Source: Agelas oroides
Taxonomy: Eukaryota; Porifera; Demospongiae; Agelasida; Agelasidae
Direction of reading: 5' to 3'
Length of the DNA stretch: 64,000 nucleotides
Assembly (NCBI GenBank): GCA_949130485.1
Contig: OX422203.1
Location: 2,757,178-2,821,177 of the forward strand
Shown: one piece after another, positions 1 through 11,675 of the stretch
Layout: each line of letters starts with the position of its first letter
Position numbering within the stretch: position 1 is the stretch's first letter
Program-made: the position numbers and the translations under genes
The notes under the pieces: model-generated
Databases searched by the model: none
Told to the model about the DNA's origin: nothing
What the model saw: only the letters and a program-made list of their open reading frames with translations

Positions 1-3000
1 GACCAAGGGTAGAGTGTTGTAGAGTGAGGTAGAGTCCGGGTAGAGTGTGGTAGCATGAGGGAGAGTCGGGTCGAGCAAGGGTAGAGCATGGTAGAGTGAG
101 GTAGAGTCGGAGTAGAGTGTGGTAGAGTGAGGTAGAGTCGGGATAAAGTGTGGTAGATTGAGGTAGAGTCGGGTTGAGCCAGGTTAGAGTGTGGTAGAGT
201 GAGGTAGAGTCAAGTTGACCCAGGGTAGAGTGTGGTAGAGTGAGGTAGAGTCGGATCGAGTCAGGGTAAAGTGTGGTAGAGTGAGGTAGAGTCGGGGTAG
301 AGTGTGGTAGAGTGAGGTAGATTCGGGTCTAGCCAGGGTAGAGTGTGCTAGAGTGAGGTAGAGTCGGGATAGAGTGTGGTAGAGTGAGTTAGAGGCGGTG
401 TACAGTGTGGTAGAGTGAGGTAGAGTCAGGTCGAGCCAGGGTAGAATGTGGTAGAATGAGGTAGAGTCGGGTCGAGTCAGGGTAGAGTGTGGTAGAGTGA
501 GGTAGAGTCGGGTTAGAGTGTGGTAGAATGAGATAGAGTCGGGTCGAGCCAGGGTAGAGTGTGGTAGAGTGAGGTAGAGTCGGGGTAGAGTGTGGTAGAG
601 TGAGGTAGAATCGGGTCAAGCCAGGGTAGAGTGTGGTAGAGTGAGGAAGAGTCGGGGTAGAGTGTGGTAGAGTGAGGTAGAGACGGGTCTAGACTGGGTA
701 GAGTGTGGGAGAGTGAGGCAGACTTGGAGTAGAGTGTGGTACAGTGAGGTCGAGCCAGGATAGGGTGTGGTAGAGTGAGGTAGAGTCGGGGTAGAGTGTG
801 GTAGAGTGAGGTAGAGTGAGGTAGAGTCGGGGTAGAGTGTGGTAGAGTGAGGTAGAGTCGGGTCGAGGCAGGGTAGAGTGCGGTAGAGTGAGGTAGAGTC
901 AGGATGAGGCAGGGTAGAGTGTGGTAGAGTGAGGTACATTCCGGTCTAAACAGGGTAGAGTGTGGTAGAGTGAGGTAGAGTCGGGTGGAGCCAGGGTAGA
1001 GTGTGATAGAGTGAGGTAGAGTCGGGGTAGAGTGTGGTACAGTGAGGTCGATCCAGGGTAGGGTATGGTAGAGTGAGGTAGAGTCGGGGTAGAGTGTGGT
1101 AGAGTGAGGTAGAGTCGGGTCTAGCCAGGGTAGAGTGTGGTAGAGTGAGGTAGAGACGGGTCTAGCCTTGGTAGAGTGTAGGAGAGTGAGGTAGAATCGG
1201 AGTAGAGTGTGGTACAGTGAGGTCGAGCAAGGGTAGGGTGTGGTAGAGTGAGGTAGAGTCGGGGTAGAGTGTGGTAGAGTGAGGTAGAGTCGGGACGAGC
1301 CAGGGTAGAGTGTGGCAGAGTGAGGTAGAGTCAGGTCGAGCCAGGATAGAGTGTGGCAGAGTGAGGTAGAGTCGGGTCGAGGCAGGGTAGAGTGTGGTAG
1401 AGTGAGGTAGAGTCGGGGTAGAGTGTGGTAGAGTGAGGTAGAGTCGGGTCGAGCCAGGGTAGAGTGTGGTAGAGTGAGGTAGAATCGGGTCGAGCCAGGG
1501 TAGAGTGTGGTATAGTGAGGTAGAGTAGGGGTAGAGTGTGGTAGAGTGAGGTAGAGTCGGGTCTAGCGAGGGTAGAGTGTGGTAGAGTGAGGTTGAGTCC
1601 GGTAAAGCCAGGGTAGAGTGTGCTAGAGGGATGTAGAGTCGGGGTAGAGTGTGGTAGAGTAAGGTAGAGTCGGGGTAGAGTGTGGTAGAGAGAGGTAGAA
1701 TCGGGTCGAGCCAGAGTAGTGTGTGGTAGAGTGAGATAGAGTCGGGGTAGAGTGTGGTAGAGTGTGGTAGAGTGAGGTAGTGTCGGGTCTAGCCAGGGTA
1801 GAGTGCGGTAAAATGAGGTATAGTCGGGTTGAGCCAGGGTAGAGTGTAGTAGAGTGAGGTAGAGTCAGGACGAGCCAGGGGAGAGTGTGGTAGAGTGAGG
1901 TACATTCCGGTCTAAACAGGGTAGAGTGTGGTAGAGTGAGGTAGAGTCAGGTGTAGCCAGGGTAGAGTGTGGTAGAGTGAGTTAGAGTCGGGGTAGGGTG
2001 TGGTAGAGTGAGGTAGAGTCGGGTCGAGCCAGGGCAGGGTGTGGTAGAGTGAGGTAGAGTCGGGTCGAGCCAGGGTAGACTGTGGTAGAGTGAGGTAGAG
2101 TCGTGTCGAGCCAGGGTATAGTGTGGTAGAGTGAGGTAGAGTCGGGGTACAGTGGGGTTGAGCGAGGTAGAATCGGATCGAGCCAGGGTAGAGTGTGGTA
2201 GAGTGAGGTAGAGTCCGGGTAGAGTGTGGTAGAATGAGGGAGAGTCGGGTCGAGCAAGGGTAGACTGAGGTAGAGTCGGGATAGAGTGTGGTAGATTGAG
2301 GTAGAGTCGGGTCGAGCCAGGGTAGAATGTGGTAGAGTGAGGTAGAGTCGGGATAGAGTGTGGTAGAGTGAGGTAGAGTCGGGTCGAGCCAGGTTAGAGT
2401 GTGGTAGAGTGAGGTAGAGTCCGGTTGAGACAGGGTAGAGTGTGGTAGAGTGAGGAAGAGTCGGATCGAGCCAGGTTAAAGTGTGGTAGAGTGAGGTAGG
2501 GTCGGGGTAGAGTGTGGTAGAGTGAGGTAGATTCGGGTCTAGCCAGGGTGGAGTGAGGTAGAGTCGGGTCGAGATAGGGTAGAGTGTGGTAGAGTGAGGA
2601 AGAGTCGGGTCGACCCAGGGTAGACTGCGGTAGAGTGAGGTAGAGTCGGGTCGAACCAGGGTAGAGTGTGGTAGAGTGAGGTAGAGTCAGGGTAGAGTGT
2701 GGTAGAGTGAGGTAGAGTCGGGGTAGAGTGTGGTAGAGTGAGGTAGAGTCGTGTCGAGCAAGGGTAGAGTGTGGTAGAGTGAGGTAGAGTCGGTTCTAGC
2801 GAGGGTAGAGTGTGGTAGAGTGAGGTAGAGTAGGATCTAGCGAGGGTAGAGTGTGGTAGAGTGAGGTAGAGTCCGTTAGAGCCAGGGTAGAGTGAGCTAG
2901 AGTGAAGTAGAGTCGTGTTATGGTGTGGTAGAGTGCAGTAGAGTGAGGTAGAGTCAGGTCAAGCCAGTGTAGAGGGAGGTAGAGTGAAGTAGAGACGGGG

Positions 3001-3971
3001 TAGAGTGAGGTAGAGTGAGATAGAGTCGGATCGAGACAGGGTAGATTGTGGTAGAGTGAGGTAGTATCGGGTAGAACGAGGGTGGAGTGTGGTAGAGTGC
3101 ATGAGGTAGAGCCGGTGTAGAGTGGGGTAGAGTAAGGTAGAGTCGGGGTAGAGTGTGGTAGAGAGAGGTAGAGTCGGGTCGAGACAGGGTAGAGTGTGCT
3201 AGAGTGAGGTAGAGTTGCGGTAGAGTGTGGTACAGTGTGGTAGTGTGAGGTAGAGCCGGGTCGAGCCAGGTTAGAGTATGGTAGAGTGAGGTAGAATCGG
3301 GTCGAGCCAGGGTAGACTGTGGTAGAGTGAGGTAGAGTCGTGTCGAGCCAAGGTACAGTGTGGTAGAGTGAGGTAGAGTCCGGGTAGAGTGTGGTAGAAT
3401 GAGGGACAGTCGGGTCGAGCAAGGGTAGAGTGAGGGAGAGTCGGGTCGAGCAAGGGTAGAGTGAGGTAGAGTCGGGATAGAGTGTGGTAGATTGAGGTAG
3501 AGTCGGGTCGAGCCAGGGTAGAATGTGGTAGAGTGAGGTAGAGTCGGGATAGAGTGTGGTAGAGTGAGGTAGAGTCGGGTCGAGCCAGGTTAGAGTGTGG
3601 TAGAGTGAGGTAGAGTCCGGTTGAGACAGGGTAGAGTGTGGTAGAGTGAGGAAGAGTCGGATCGAGCCAGGTTAAAGTGTGGTAGAGTGAGGTAGGGTCG
3701 GGGTAGAGTGTGGTAGAGTGAGGGAGATTCGGGTCTAGCCAGGGTAGAGTGTCGTAGAGTGAGGTAGAGTCGGGTCGAGATTGGGTAGAATGTGGCAGAG
3801 TGAGGTAGAGTCGGTCCGATCCAGGGTACAGTGTGGTAGAGTGAGGTAGAGTTGGGGTAGAGTGGGGTAGAGCGAGGTAGAATCGGATCGAGCCAGGGTA
3901 GAGTGTGGTAGAGTGAGGTAGAGTCAGGTCGAGCTAGGGTAGAGTGTGATAGCGTGAGGTAGAATCGGATC
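1..3971 (+). repeat. Sub-block A1a of block A1
   Basis: This is the first of three related sub-blocks. The anchor GTTAGAGGCGG near 0.39 kb recurs at 4.36 kb (offset 3,971) and 7.86 kb (offset 7,474). After about 1.3 kb the offset to the second sub-block drops to 3,879, because that sub-block gained 175 bp and lost about 267 bp. Within A1a, 2.27-2.55 kb is echoed at 3.46-3.74 kb (offset 1,197). Confidence 0.8.
1797..1919 (+). repeat. Type copy of the three-monomer landmark cassette
   Basis: Three consecutive 41-bp monomers carry fixed diagnostic changes. The first has GTAAAATGAGGTATAG. The second has GTAGTAGAG and ends CAGGACGAGCCAG. The third begins GGGAGAG and ends TACATTCCGGTCTAAACAG, the most diverged tail in the array. 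A following monomer usually ends GTGTAGCC or GTGGAGCC. The third monomer recurs near 0.94, 4.91, 5.78, 8.41, 9.33, 13.85, 14.82, 18.10, 18.97, 21.60, 22.52, 24.01, 24.78, 25.78, 26.29, 28.12, 29.87, 30.97, 32.24, 33.19, 33.99, 35.09, 35.91, 36.73, 37.16, 37.70, 38.47, 39.34, 41.11, 42.23, 42.54, 43.65, 44.17, 44.88, 45.91, 46.11, 47.16, 47.67, 48.38, 48.89, 49.40, 49.84, 50.25, 53.02, 53.30, 54.24, 55.25, 55.95, 57.56, 57.87, 60.38 and 60.66 kb. The last three and a few others carry point variants. Confidence 0.9.
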
Positions 3972-6900
3972 GACCCAGGGTAGAGTGTTGTAGAGTGAGG
4001 TAGAGTCCGGGTAGAGTGTGGTAGCATGAGGGAGAGTCGGGTCGAGCAAGGGTAGAGCATGGTAGAGTGAGGTAGAGTCGGAGTAGAGTGTGGTAGAGTG
4101 AGGTAGAGTCGGGATAAAGTGTGGTAGATTGAGGTAGAGTCGGGTTGAGCCAGGTTAAAGTGTGGTAGAGTGAGGTAGAGTCAAGTTGACCCAGGGTAGA
4201 GTGTGGTAGAGTGAGGTAGAGTCGGATCGAGTCAGGGTAAAGTGTGGTAGAGTGAGGTAGAGTCGGGGTAGAGTGTGGTAGAGTGAGGTAGATTCGGGTC
4301 TAGCCAGGGTAGAGTGTGCTAGAGTGAGGTAGAGTCGGGATAGAGTGTGGTAGAGTGAGTTAGAGGCGGGGTACAGTGTGGTAGAGTGAGGTAGAGTCAG
4401 GTCGAGCCAGGGTAGAATGTGGTAGAATGAGGTAGAGTCGGGTCGAGTCAGGGTAGAGTGTGGTAGAGTAAGGTAGAGTCGGGTTAGAGTGTGGTAGAAT
4501 GAGATAGAGTCGGGTCGAGCCAGGGTAGAGTGTGGTAGAGTGAGGTAGAGTCGGTGTAGAGTGTGGTAGAGTGAGGTAGAATCGGGTCAAGCCAGGGTAG
4601 AGTGTGGTAGAGTGAGGAAGAGTCGGGGTAGAGTGTGGTAGAGTGAGGTAGAGACGGGTCTAGACTGGGTAGAGTGTGGGAGAGTGAGGCAGACTTGGAG
4701 TAGAGTGTGGTACAGTGAGGTCGAGCCAGGATAGGGTGTGGTAGAGTGAGGTAGAGTCGGGGTAGAGTGTGGTAGAGTGAGGTAGATTGAGGTAGAGTCG
4801 GGGTAGAGTGTGGTAGAGTGAGGTAGAGTCGGGTCGAGGCAGGGTAGAGTGCGGTAGAGTGAGGTAGAGTCAGGATGAGGCAGGGTAGAGTGTGGTAGAG
4901 TGAGGTACATTCTGGTCTAAACAGGGTAGAGTGTGGTAGAGTGAGGTAGAGTCGGGTGGAGCCAGGGTAGAGTGTGATAGAGTGAGGTAGAGTCGGGGTA
5001 GAGTGTGGTACAGTGAGGTCGATCCAGGGTAGGGTATGGTAGAGTGAGGTAGAGTCGGGGTAGAGTGTGGTAGAGTGAGGTAGAGTCGGGTCTAGCCAGG
5101 GTAGAGTGTGGTAGAGTGAGGTAGAGACGGGTCTAGCCTTGGTAGAGTGTAGGAGAGTGAGGTAGAATCGGAGTAGAGTGTGGTACAGTGAGGTCGAGCC
5201 AGGGTAGGGTGTGGTAGAGTGAGGTAGAGTCGGGGTAGAGTGTGGTAGAGTGAGGTAGAGTCGGGTCTAGCCAGGGTAGAGTGTGGTAGAGTGAGGTAGA
5301 GACGGGTCTAGCCTTGGTAGAGTGTAGGAGAGTGAGGTAGAATCGGAGTAGAGTGTGGTACAGTGAGGTCGAGCCAGGGTAGGTTGTGGTAGAGTGAGGT
5401 AGAGTCGGGGTAGAGTGTGGTAGAGTGAGGTAGAGTCGGGACGAGCCAGGGTAGAGTGTGGCAGAGTGAGGTAGAGTCGGGTCGAGGCAGGGTAGAGTGT
5501 GCTAGAGTGAGGTAGACTCGGGGTAGAGTGTGGTAGAGTAAGGTAGAGTCGGGGTAGAGTGTGGTAGAGAGAGGTAGAATCGGGTCGAGCCAGAGTAGTG
5601 TGTGGTAGAGTGAGATAGAGTCGGGGTAGAGTGTGGTAGAGTGTGGTAGAGTGAGGTAGTGTCGGGTCTAGCCAGGGTAGAGTGCGGTAAAATGAGGTAT
5701 AGTCGGGTTGAGCCAGGGTAGAGTGTAGTAGAGTGAGGTAGAGTCAGGACGAGCCAGGGGAGAGTGTGGTAGAGTGAGGTACATTCCGGTCTAAACAGGG
5801 TAGAGTGTGGTAGAGTGAGGTAGAGTCAGGTGTAGCCAGGGTAGAGTGTGGTAGAGTGAGTTAGAGTCGGGGTAGGGTGTGGTAGAGTGAGGTAGAGTCG
5901 GGTCGAGCCAGGGCAGGGTGTGGTAGAGTGAGGTAGAGTCGGGTCGAGCCAGGGTAGACTGTGGTAGAGTGAGGTAGAGTCGTGTCGAGCCAGGGTATAG
6001 TGTGGTAGAGTGAGGTAGAGTCGGGGTAGAGTGGGGTAGAGCGAGGTAGAATCGGATCGAGCCAGGGTAGAGTGTGGTAGAGTGAGGTAGAGTCCGGGTA
6101 GAGTGTGGTAGAATGAGGGAGAGTCGGGTCGAGCAAGGGTAGACTGAGGTAGAGTCGGGATAGAGTGTGGTAGATTGAGGTAGAGTCGGGTCGAGCCAGG
6201 GTAGAATGTGGTAGAGTGAGGTAGAGTCGGGATAGAGTGTGGTAGAGTGAGGTAGAGTCGGGTCGAGCCAGGTTAGAGTGTGGTAGAGTGAGGTAGAGTC
6301 CGGTTGAGACAGGGTAGAGTGTGGTAGAGTGAGGAAGAGTCGGATCGAGCCAGGTTAAAGTGTGGTAGAGTGAGGTAGGGTCGGGGTAGAGTGTGGTAGA
6401 GTGAGGTAGATTCGGGTCTAGCCAGGGTAGAGTGTCGTAGAGTGAGGTAGAGTCGGGTCGAGATTGGGTAGAATGTGGCAGAGTGAGGTAGAGTCGGTTC
6501 GATCCAGGGTACAGTGTGGTAGAGTGAGGTAGAGTCGGGGTAGAGTGGGGTAGAGCGAGGTAGAATCGGATCGAGCCAGGGTAGAGTGTGGTAGAGTGAG
6601 GTAGAGTCCGGGTAGAGTGTGGTAGAATGAGGGAGAGTCGGGTCGAGCCAGGGTAGGGTGTGGTAGAGTGAGGTAGAGTCTGGGTAGAGTGTGGTAGAGT
6701 GAGGGAGAGTCGGGTCGAGCCAGGGTTGAGTGTGGTAGAGTGAGGTAGAGTCTGGGTAGAGTGTGGTAGAGGGAGGTAGAGTCGGGTCGAGCCTGGGTAG
6801 CGTGTGGTAGAGTGAGGAAGAGTCCTGTGGACCCAGGGTAGAGTGTGGTAGAGTGAGGTAGAATCGGGTTTAGCCAGGGTAAAGTATGGTAGAGGAGGTA

Positions 6901-7100
6901 GAGTAGGGTCAAGACAGGGTAGAGTGTGGTAGAGTGTGGTAGAGTGAGGTAGAATCAGGGTAGAGTGAGGTAGAGTCGGGTCGAGCCAGGATAGAGTGTG
7001 GTAGAGTTAGGTAGTGTCGGGTCTAGCCAGGGTAGAGTGTGGTAGAGTGAGGTGGAGTCGGGTCGAGCCAGGGTAGAGTGTGGTAGAGTGAGGTAGAGTC
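3972..7100 (+). repeat. Sub-block A1b of block A1
   Basis: This repeats A1a from its first monomer (compare 3972 onward with 1 onward). It differs by a 175-bp tandem duplication at 5091-5440 and by absence of about 267 bp that A1a has near 1.33-1.6 kb. It then rejoins A1a at offset 3,879 (for example 1.98 and 5.86 kb). Its last part, about 6.6-7.1 kb, has its own order of monomers (GAGCCTGGGTAG, CCTGTGGACCC). Confidence 0.78.
5091..5440 (+). repeat. 175-bp tandem duplication in A1b
   Basis: Two head-to-tail copies, 5091-5265 and 5266-5440, each contain the CTAGCCTTGG and GTACAGTGAGG monomers. The homologous stretch in A1a (near 1.1-1.3 kb) has one copy only. The length fits two long and three short monomers. 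The copy in A2 keeps the duplication at 18283-18632, so it predates the A1/A2 duplication. Confidence 0.88.
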
Positions 7101-9790
7101 GGGGTAGAGTGTGGTAGAGTGAGTTAGAGGCGGTGTAGAGTGTGGTAGAGTGAGGTAGAGTCGGGTCGAGCCAGGGTAGAGTGTGGTAGAATGAGGTAGA
7201 GTCGGGTCGAGTCAGGGTAGAGTGTGGTAGAGTGAGGTAGAGTCGGGGTAGAGTGTGGTAGGATGATATAGAGTCGGGTCGAGCCAGGGTAGAGTGTGGT
7301 AGAGTGAGGTAGAGTCGGGGTAGAGTGGGGTAGAGTGAGGTAGAATCGGGTCAAGCCAGGGTAGAGTGTGGTAGAGTGAGGAAGAGTCGGGGTAGAGTGT
7401 GGTAGAGTGAGGTAGAGTCTGGTCGAGCTAGGGAAGAGTGTGGTAGCGTGAGGTAGAATCGGATCGACCCAGGGTAGAGTGAGGTAGAGTGAGGTAGAGT
7501 CGGAGTAGAGTGTGGTAGAGTGAGGTAGAGTCGGGATAAAGTGTGGTAGATTGGGTAGAGTCGGGTTGAGCCAGGTTACAGAGTGGTAGAGTGAGGTAGT
7601 GTCAAGTTGACCCAGGGTAGAGTGTGGTAGAGTGAGGTAGAGTCGGATCGAGTCAGGGTAAAGTGTCGTAGAGTGAGGTAGAGTCGGGGTAGAGTGTTGT
7701 AGAGTGAGGTAGATTCGGGTCTAGCCAGGGTAGAGTGTCGTAGAGTGAGGTAGAGTTGGGTCGAGATAGGGTAGAGTGTGGTAGAGTGAGGTGGAGTCGG
7801 GTCGAGCCAGGGTAGAGTGTGGTAGAGTGAGGTAGAGTCGGGGTAGAGTGTGGTAGAGTGAGTTAGAGGCGGTGTAGAGTGTGGTAGAGTGAGGTAGAGT
7901 CAGGTCGAGTCAGGGTAGAGTGTGGCAGAATGAGGTAGAGTCGGGTCGAGTCAGGGTAGAGTGTGGTAGAGTGAGGTAGAGTCGGGTTAGAGTGTGGTAG
8001 AATGAGATAGAGTCGGGTCGAGCCAGGGTAGAGTGTGGTAGAGTGAGGTAGAGTCGGGGTAGAGTGTGGTAGAGTGAGGTAGAATCGGGTCAAGCCAGGG
8101 TAGAGTGTGGTAGAGTGAGGAAGAGTCGGGGTAGAGTGTGGTAGAGTGAGGTAGAGACGGCTCTAGACTGGGTAGAGTGTGGGAGAGTGAGGCACACTTG
8201 GAGTAGAGTGTGGTACAGTGAGGTCGAGCCAGGGTAGGGTGTGGTAGAGTGAGGTAGAGTCGGGGTAGAGTGTGGTAGAGTGAGGTAGAGTGAGGTAGAG
8301 TCGGGGTAGAGTGTGGTAGAGTGAGGTAGAGTCGGGTCGAGACAGGGTAGAGTGCGGTAGAGAGAGGTAGAGTCAGGACGAGCCAGGGTAGAGTGTGGTA
8401 GAGTGAGGTACATTCCGGTCTAAACAGGGTAGAGTGTGGAAGAGTGAGGTATAGTAGGGTGGAGCCAGGGTAGAGTGTGGTAGAGTGAGGTAGAGTCGGC
8501 TCTCGCCAGGGTAGAGTGTGGTAGAGTGAGGTAGAGACGGGTCTAGCCTTGATAGAGTGTGGGAGAGTGAGGTAGAATCGGAGTAGAGTGTGGTACAGTG
8601 AGGTCGAGCCAGGGTAGGGTGTGGTAGAGTGAGGTAGAGTCGGGACGAGCTAGGGTAGAGTGTGGCACACTGAGGTAGAGTCAGGTCGAGCCAGGATAGA
8701 GTGTGGTAGAGTGAGGTAGAGTCGGGTCGTGGCAGGGTAGAGTGTGGTAGAGTGAGGTAGAGTCGGGGTAGAGCGTGGTAGAGTGAGGTAGAGTCGGGTT
8801 GAGCCAGGGTAGAGTGTGGTAGAGTGAGGTAGAATTGGGTCGAGCCTAGGTAGAGTGTGGTATAGTGAGGTAGAATAGGGGTAGAGTGTGGTAGAGTGAG
8901 GTAGAGTCGGGTCTAGCGAGGGTAGAGTGTGGTAGAGTGAGGTAGAGTCGTGACTAGCGAGGGTAGAGTGTGGTAGAGTGAGGTTGAGTCCGGTAAAGCC
9001 AGGATAGAGTGTGCTAGAGGGATGTAGAGTCGGGGTAGAGTGTGGTAGAGTAAGGTAGAGTCGGGGTAGAGTGTGGTAGAGAGAGGTAGAATCGGGTCGA
9101 GCCAGAGTAGTGTGTGGTAGAGTGAGATAGAGTCGGGGTAGAGTGTGGTAGAGTGTGGTAGAGTGAAGGAGAGTCGGGGTAGAATGTGGTAGAGGGAGGT
9201 AGTGTCGGGTCTAGCCAGGGTAGAGTGCGGTAAAATGAGGTATAGTCGTGTTGAGCCAGGGTAGAGTGTAGTAGAGTGAGGTAGAGTCAGGACGAGCCAG
9301 GGGAGAGTGTGGTAGAGTGAGGTACATTCCGGTCTAAACAGGGTAGAGTGTGGTAGAGTGAGGTAGAGTCGGGTGTAGCCAGGGTAGATAGTGGTAGAGT
9401 GAGTTAGAGTCGGTGTAGAGTGTGGTAGAGTGAGGTAGAGTCGGGTCCAGCCAGGGTAGGGTGTGGGAGAGTGAGGTAGAGTCGGGTCAAGCCATGGTAG
9501 AGTGTGGTAGAGTGAGGTAGAGTCGGGGTAGAGTGTGGTAGAGAGAGGTAGAGTCGGGTCGAGCTAGGGTAGAGTGTGGTAGAGTGAGGTAGATTTGGGA
9601 TAGAGTGTGGTACAGTGTGGAAGAGCGAGGTAGAGTCGGGGTACACTGTGGTAGAGTGAGGTAGAGTCCGGTAGAGCCCGTGTAGAGTGGGGTAGAGTGA
9701 GTTAGAGTCGGTATAGAGTGTGGTAGAGTGAGGTAGAGTCGGGTCGAGCCAGGGTAGGGTGTGGGAGAGTGAGGTAGAGTCGGGTCGAGG
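7101..9790 (+). repeat. Sub-block A1c of block A1
   Basis: The GTTAGAGGCGG anchor occurs twice here, near 7.12 and 7.86 kb, followed by the same order of variants as at 0.39 and 4.36 kb. The stretch 7.86-8.45 kb matches 0.39-0.97 kb at offset 7,474. Two landmark monomers lie near 8.41 and 9.33 kb. The block loses agreement with its second copy at about 9.79 kb, where monomer orders diverge. Confidence 0.75.
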
Positions 9791-10540
9791 TAGGGTAAAG
9801 TGTGATAGAGTGAGGTAGAGTCATGTCGAGCCAGGGTAGAGTGTGGTAGAGTGAGGTAGAGTCCGGGTAGATTGTGGTAGAGGGAGGTAGAGTCGGTTGG
9901 AGTCAGCGTAGAGTGTGGTACAGTGAGGTAGAGTCGGGTCGAGCCAGGCTAGAGTGTGGTAGAGTGAGGTAGAGTCTGGGTAGAGTGTGGTAGAGTGAGG
10001 GAGAGTCGGGTTGAGCCAGGGTAGAGTGTGGTAGAGTGAGGTAGATTCAGGGTAGAGTGTGGTAGAGTGAGGTGGAGTCGGGTCGAGCCAGGGTAGAGTG
10101 TGGTATAGTGAGGTAGAGTCGGGGTAGAGTGTGGTAGAGTGAGTTGGAGGCGGTGTAGAGTGTGGTAGAGTGAGGTAGAGTCGGGTCGAGCCAGGGTAGA
10201 GTGTGGTAGAATGAGGTAGAGTCGGGTCGAGTCAGGGTAGAGTGTGGTAGAGTGAGGTAGAGTCGGGTTAGAGTGTGGTAGAATGAGATAGAGTCGGGTC
10301 GAGCCAGGGTAGAGTGTGGTAGAGTGAGGTAGAGCCGGGGTAGAGTGTGGTAGAGTGAGGGAGAGTCGGGTCGAGCCAGGGTAGAGTGTGGTAGAGTGAG
10401 GTAGACTCAGGGTAGAGTGTGGTAGAGTGAGGTGGAGTCGGGTCGAGCCAGGGTAGAGTGTGGTAGAGTGAGGTAGAGTCGGGGTAGAGTGTGGTAGAGT
10501 GAGTTAGAGGCGGTGTAGAGTGTGGTAGAGTGAGGTAGAA

Positions 10541-11290
10541 TCGGGGTACAGTGGAGTAGAGTGAGGTAGATTCGGGTCGATCCAGGATAGAGTGTGGTAG
10601 AGTGAGGTAGTGTCGGGGTAGAGTGTGGTAGAGTGAGGTAGAGTCGGGGTAGAATGTGGTAGAGTGAGGGAGAGTCGGGTCGAACCAGGGTAGAGTGTGG
10701 TAGAGTGAGGTAGATTCAGGGTAGAGTGTGGTAGAGTGAGGTAGAATCGGATCGAGCAAGGGTAGAGTGTGGTAGAGTGAGGTAGATTCGGGTCGAGCCT
10801 GAGTAGGGTGTGATAGAGTGAGGTAGAGTCTGGTCAAGCCAGGGTAGAGTGTAGTAGAGTTAGGTAGAGTCGGGGTAGAGTGTGGTAGAGTGAGGTAGAG
10901 TCCTGTTGACCCTGGGTAGAGTGTGGTAGAGTGAGGTAGAGTCAGGTCGAGTCAGGGTATAATGTGGTAGAGTGAGGTAGAATGAGGGTAGAGTGTGGTA
11001 GAGTGAGGTAGAATCGGATCGAGCCAGGGTAAAATGTGGTAGATAGAGGTAGAGTCGTGTCTAGCCAGGGTAGAGTGTGGTAGAGTGAGGTGGAGTCGGG
11101 TCGAGCCAGGGTAGAGTGTGGTATAGTGAGGTAGAGTCGGAGTAGAGTGTGGTAGAGTGAGTTGGAGGCGGTGTAGAGTGTGGTAGAGTGAGGTAGAGTC
11201 GGGTCGAGCCAGGGTAGAGTGTGGTAGAATGAGGTAGAGTCGGGTCGAGTCAGGGTAGAGTGTGGTAGAGTGAGGTAGAGTCGGGTTAGA
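10541..11290 (+). repeat. First copy of the 1,135-bp-offset duplication
   Basis: The stretch starts near TCGGGGTACAGTGGAG and runs through the GTATAATG, GATAGAGG and GTTGGAGGCGG monomers. It matches 11676-12425 at a constant offset of 1,135 bp, with no difference found by eye in the parts compared. Agreement ends where this copy reads GTGAGGGAGAGTAGAATCG and the other continues as GCAGAATGAGATAG. Confidence 0.85.
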
Positions 11291-11675
11291 GTGTGGTAGA
11301 GTGAGGGAGAGTAGAATCGAATCGAGACAGGGTAAAGTGTGATAGAGTGAGGTAGAGTCGTGTCGAGACAGGGTAAAGTGTGATAGAGTGAGGTAGAGTC
11401 GTGTCGAGCCAGGGTAGAGTGTGGTACAGTGAGGTAGAGTCGGATCGAGCAAGGGTATAGCGTGGTAGAGTGAGGTAGAGTGAGGGTAGAGTGTGGTAGA
11501 GTGAGGTAGTATCGGGTCAATCCAGGGTAGAATGTGGTAGAGTGAGGTAGAGTCGTGTCTAGCCAGGGTAGAGTGTGGTAGAGTGAGGTACAGTTGTGTC
11601 GAGGCAGGGTAATGTGTGATAGAGTGAGGTAGAGTCGTGTCGAGCCAGGGTAGAGTGTGGTTGAGTGAGGTAGAA

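Larger units (their letters stand above)
1..9790 (+). repeat. Higher-order block A1 (first copy of the ~10-kb block)
   Basis: This stretch reappears almost base for base at 12916-22950. The offset is 12,915 bp up to about 3.9 kb and 13,192 bp from there to about 9.5 kb, the change being explained by a 277-bp internal duplication in the second copy. Shared private variants include GTAGCATGAGG near 0.05/12.97 kb, the irregular stretch 2.86-3.26/15.78-16.18 kb, and GTTACAGAGTGG near 7.57/20.77 kb. In the first 3.3 kb I noticed only about one substitution; in 4-9.5 kb I noticed roughly ten. The block's left edge lies before the window. Confidence 0.9.

Noticed and set aside
389-619. Recurring 76-codon and 107-codon minus frames (for example 389-619 and 616-939, and copies near 4.4, 7.9, 13.3, 17.6 and 21.1 kb)
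   Set aside because: They recur because blocks A1 and A2 contain duplicated sub-blocks. The 76-codon frame at 389-619 begins at TTG. No promoter, ribosome site or splice context was recognisable.
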